Below, in pieces: positions 63,601 through 64,000 of a stretch of 64,000 nt of DNA; position 1 is the first letter of the stretch; every line of letters begins with the position of its first letter. The notes below the pieces were generated by a model, which saw only the letters and a list, made by a program, of their open reading frames with translations, made no database searches and was not told the DNA's origin. The translations under genes and the position numbers were made by a program. The stretch is from Albitalea sp966211955 (lineage in GTDB: Bacteria > Pseudomonadota > Gammaproteobacteria > Burkholderiales > Burkholderiaceae_C): the NCBI GenBank assembly GCA_966211955.1, contig CBIHOF010000003.1, forward strand, positions 62,001 through 126,000, in the 5' to 3' direction.

Positions 63601-63983
63601 GCCATGGACTTGGACAAGTCGCCCTGCGCCACGGCGCCGATCACGCGCGCCACTTCCGAGGTCGGGTGCACGAGGTCGTCGATCAGCGCATTGATGCAGT
63701 TGACCTGCTCGCCCCAGAAGCCGCGGGCATCGGGCACCGAGGCGCGCTGCTTGAGCTTGCCTTCCTTGCCCACCACCTGCCGCAGCCGCGAGATTTCCTC
63801 GGCCATGGTGGCGTTCATCTCCACCACGTCGTTGAACACGTCGGCCACCTTGCCGGCCAGGCCCGTCCAGTGCGCGGGCAATCGCACGGTGGCGTCGCCC
63901 TTGCGCAATGCGGTGAGTGCGGCCAGAAGCGCCGATAGCTCCTCGGCAGGAGCCAGGAGCGTCGATTCGTCGTAGGCAATCAT
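57651..63983 (-). CDS. Giant poly-HAMP hybrid histidine kinase
   Basis: 2110 residues, no membrane helix. Order: a short leading helical/HAMP part (1-156), eleven tandem 92-residue HAMP-type units (about 157-1168), GAF (about 1190-1340, with VGQCAIEKEKILLTNVPS), a long coiled coil (about 1350-1430), HisKA with SHELRTPLNSLL, HATPase (NLLSNAFKFTHQG, GTGLGLAIS), then three receivers: REC1 with TLDIFLPDMEGW, REC2 with a weak acidic site (CLVTDGGVPD), and REC3 with LMDIMMPEMDGI. This resembles Nik1/Hik1-type osmosensing kinases and long poly-HAMP kinases of proteobacteria. ATG 63983, GGGAA upstream. The next gene overlaps its end. Confidence 0.9.
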   Translation of the reverse strand: MIAYDESTLLAPAEELSALLAALTALRKGDATVRLPAHWTGLAGKVADVFNDVVEMNATMAEEISRLRQVVGKEGKLKQRASVPDARGFWGEQVNCINALIDDLVHPTSEVARVIGAVAQGDLSKSMALEVEGRELEGEFLRTAKTINKMVEQLGNFSAEVTRVAREVGTEGKLGGQAKVKGVAGTWKDLTDSVNSMAGNLTDQVRNIADVTTAVAKGDLSKKIDVDVKGEFLTLKNTINTMVDQLRSFASEVTRVAREVGTEGSLGGQARVEGVSGTWKDLTDSVNSMAGNLTSQVRNIADVTKAVAAGDLSKKITVDVKGEILELKNTVNTMVDQLRSFAAEVTRVAREVGTEGKLGGQADVQGVAGTWKDLTESVNFMAGNLTSQVRNIAEVTTAVAAGDLSKKITVDVKGEISELKNTINTMVDQLRSFAAEVTRVAREVGTEGKLGGQAEVQGVAGTWKDLTDSVNSMASNLTSQVRNIADVTKAVQAGDLSKKITVEVKGEILELKATINTMVDQLSSFAAEVTRVAREVGTEGRLGGQAEVQGVAGTWKDLTESVNSMASNLTSQVRNIADVTKAVQAGDLSKKITVEVKGEISELKNTINTMVDQLRSFAAEVTRVAREVGTEGKLGGQADVQGVAGTWKDLTDSVNFMAGNLTSQVRNIAEVTTAVAAGDLSKKITVDVKGEISELKNTINTMVDQLSSFAAEVTRVAREVGTEGKLGGQADVQGVAGTWKDLTESVNSMASNLTSQVRNIADVTKAVAAGDLSKKITVDVKGEILELKNTVNTMVDQLRSFAAEVTRVAREVGTEGILGGQADVQGVAGTWKDLTESVNFMAGNLTSQVRNIAEVTTAVAKGDLSKKITVDVKGEISELKNTINTMVDQLRSFAAEVTRVAREVGTEGKLGGQADVQGVAGTWKDLTDSVNFMASNLTSQVRNIADVTKAVQAGDLSKKITVDVKGEILELKATINTMVDQLSSFAAEVTRVAREVGTEGRLGGQAQVQGVSGTWKDLTDNVNFMAGNLTSQVRGIAKVVTAVANGDLKQKLTVEAKGEIAALAETINSMTDTLATFADQVTTVAREVGVEGKLGGQAKVPGAAGTWKGLTENVNNLAANLTTQVRAIAEVATAVTQGDLTRSITVQAEGEVASLKDTINEMIRNLKDTTQKNTEQDWLKTNLAKFSRMLQGQKDLVTVGQLILSELAPVVGAQQAEFYVLTSMDATPKLRLFASYASGGQHSHGKEIELGQGLVGQCAIEKEKILLTNVPSDAFRVATGLSHTAALDVLVLPVIFEGQVRGVLELASLQRFNPSHQAFLDQLTESIGIVINTIAANMRTEDLLMQSQSLAQELQSRQQELQQTNEELQEKARLLAHQNQEVERKNQEVEQARQALEEKAEQLALTSKYKSEFLANMSHELRTPLNSLLILSDQLCKNTEGNLLPKQVEFAKTIHLSGNDLLMLINDILDLSKIESGTVAVDVSELRVDDLVRSVDRSFRHVAENKHVDFVIDALQPLPKSVVTDVKRLQQIIKNLLSNAFKFTHQGQVTLSIAAVESGWSRDNDELNRASQVLAFSVSDTGIGISTDKQQIIFEAFQQADGSTSRKYGGTGLGLAISRELSRLLGGEIRLVSAPSQGSTFTLYLPQSYSPVRSAHRGRSVHEVEAKAHAERLRESEREESRILSLPQWQPTDAAPLEVPHDEPTLLHHNVADDDRNDIMSGDKVLLIVENDLGFAKVLLDAARRNGFKGLVSTTGAAALAMTREYQPSVITLDIFLPDMEGWRILERLKGDLATRHIPICVVSTDDSRQRALNSGAIGFLTKPLQSVDVVNDALAHLYQFADRSAKRLLVVMDDTPTRDEYLSCLDSETQIDIATTAKEARAKLSGGGIDCLVTDGGVPDFGPEDVIETQEGRPLFRQLPIVLYCEEGSDANNEWKRGHSAFALREAHTLERLLDATAFFLHRGTAAMSEQERQSVQALYDSQRVLDGKKALIVDDDMRNIFALATVLDDQGMVIVSADNGRDAIRLVQEDPTIDIVLMDIMMPEMDGIATMKEIRKLQRGKNLPIVAVTAKAMKGDREKCIEAGAWDYLSKPVDTAHMLVVLRSWLCR
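60480..63515 (-). repeat. Eleven tandem 276-bp HAMP units
   Basis: Repeats of exactly 92 codons inside the poly-HAMP kinase, each carrying SFA-EVTRVAREVGTEG, GTWKDLT-SVN and GDLSKKITV. The middle units (3-9) are nearly identical at protein level; the last two (10-11) and first diverge. Count based on eleven VAREVG copies, spacing 276 bp. Confidence 0.85.
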
Positions 63984-64000
63984 TGAATGTTCCCGTTCGC

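Overview
The window is GC-rich, densely packed bacterial DNA. Gene content and protein style (i3-type type VI secretion genes, KdpD-like and poly-HAMP kinases, a Puu/Spu polyamine locus, frequent GTG starts) point to a betaproteobacterium of the order Burkholderiales. That assignment is inference; there is no rRNA or other marker gene here. I see no tRNA or rRNA gene, CRISPR array, insertion sequence or prophage. No gene-free stretch exceeds about 300 bp.

Region 1 (1-25.6 kb, all minus strand) is most of a type VI secretion system (T6SS). Read from the right, the order is tssA, tssB, tssC, two hcp genes, tagJ, tssE, a small unknown gene, tssF, tssG, clpV, a GIY-YIG-like protein, a broken Tae4-like amidase, vgrG, then a VgrG-linked cargo set (DUF6484, TIGR02270, DUF2169, ketosynthase-like, DUF4150 PAAR-like tip, a Cys/His-rich candidate nuclease, a beta-propeller, a DUF3396 immunity-type protein, a GNAT). 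It ends in a PpkA-type Ser/Thr kinase cut by the left edge. Many genes overlap by 4 bp. The membrane complex (tssJ/K/L/M), fha and pppA are not in the window and may lie beyond the left edge. Directly upstream of tssA are two overlapping genes that look like an L,D-transpeptidase-fold enzyme and a secreted partner, a possible extra effector-immunity pair. A shared motif, TGACTTTCG, occurs upstream of tssA (inside a perfect palindrome), vgrG and ppkA, and may be a T6SS regulatory site.

Region 2 (25.7-34.8 kb) holds a hybrid histidine kinase and a LuxR-type response regulator (minus), an HSL-type esterase (minus), an iron-containing alcohol dehydrogenase (plus), a TPR-GGDEF protein (minus), isocitrate lyase aceA with a clear terminator and an operator-rich upstream region, and a class I glutamine amidotransferase.

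Region 3 (34.8-41.5 kb, plus) is a polyamine/omega-amino acid catabolic operon: omega-amino acid-pyruvate aminotransferase, PuuD, PuuA, SpuC-like aminotransferase and PuuC-like aldehyde dehydrogenase. Together they would take putrescine-type amines through gamma-glutamyl or direct transamination routes to GABA/succinate-type products.

Region 4 (41.5-45.5 kb, minus) looks like a self-contained signalling unit: an outer-membrane barrel, a small periplasmic phosphate-binding-like protein, a CHASE8-HAMP-PAS-GGDEF cyclase and a GAF protein. Divergent from it (45.6-55.4 kb, plus) are a short KdpD-like kinase with its OmpR-type regulator, an S9 peptidase, the Kup potassium transporter, an SPFH-domain protein, a CsbD-family stress protein and an EamA-type exporter. 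Region 5 (55.4-64 kb, minus) is a two-gene signalling operon: a 2110-residue cytosolic poly-HAMP hybrid kinase with eleven tandem 92-residue units, overlapping a REC-GAF-kinase-REC protein.
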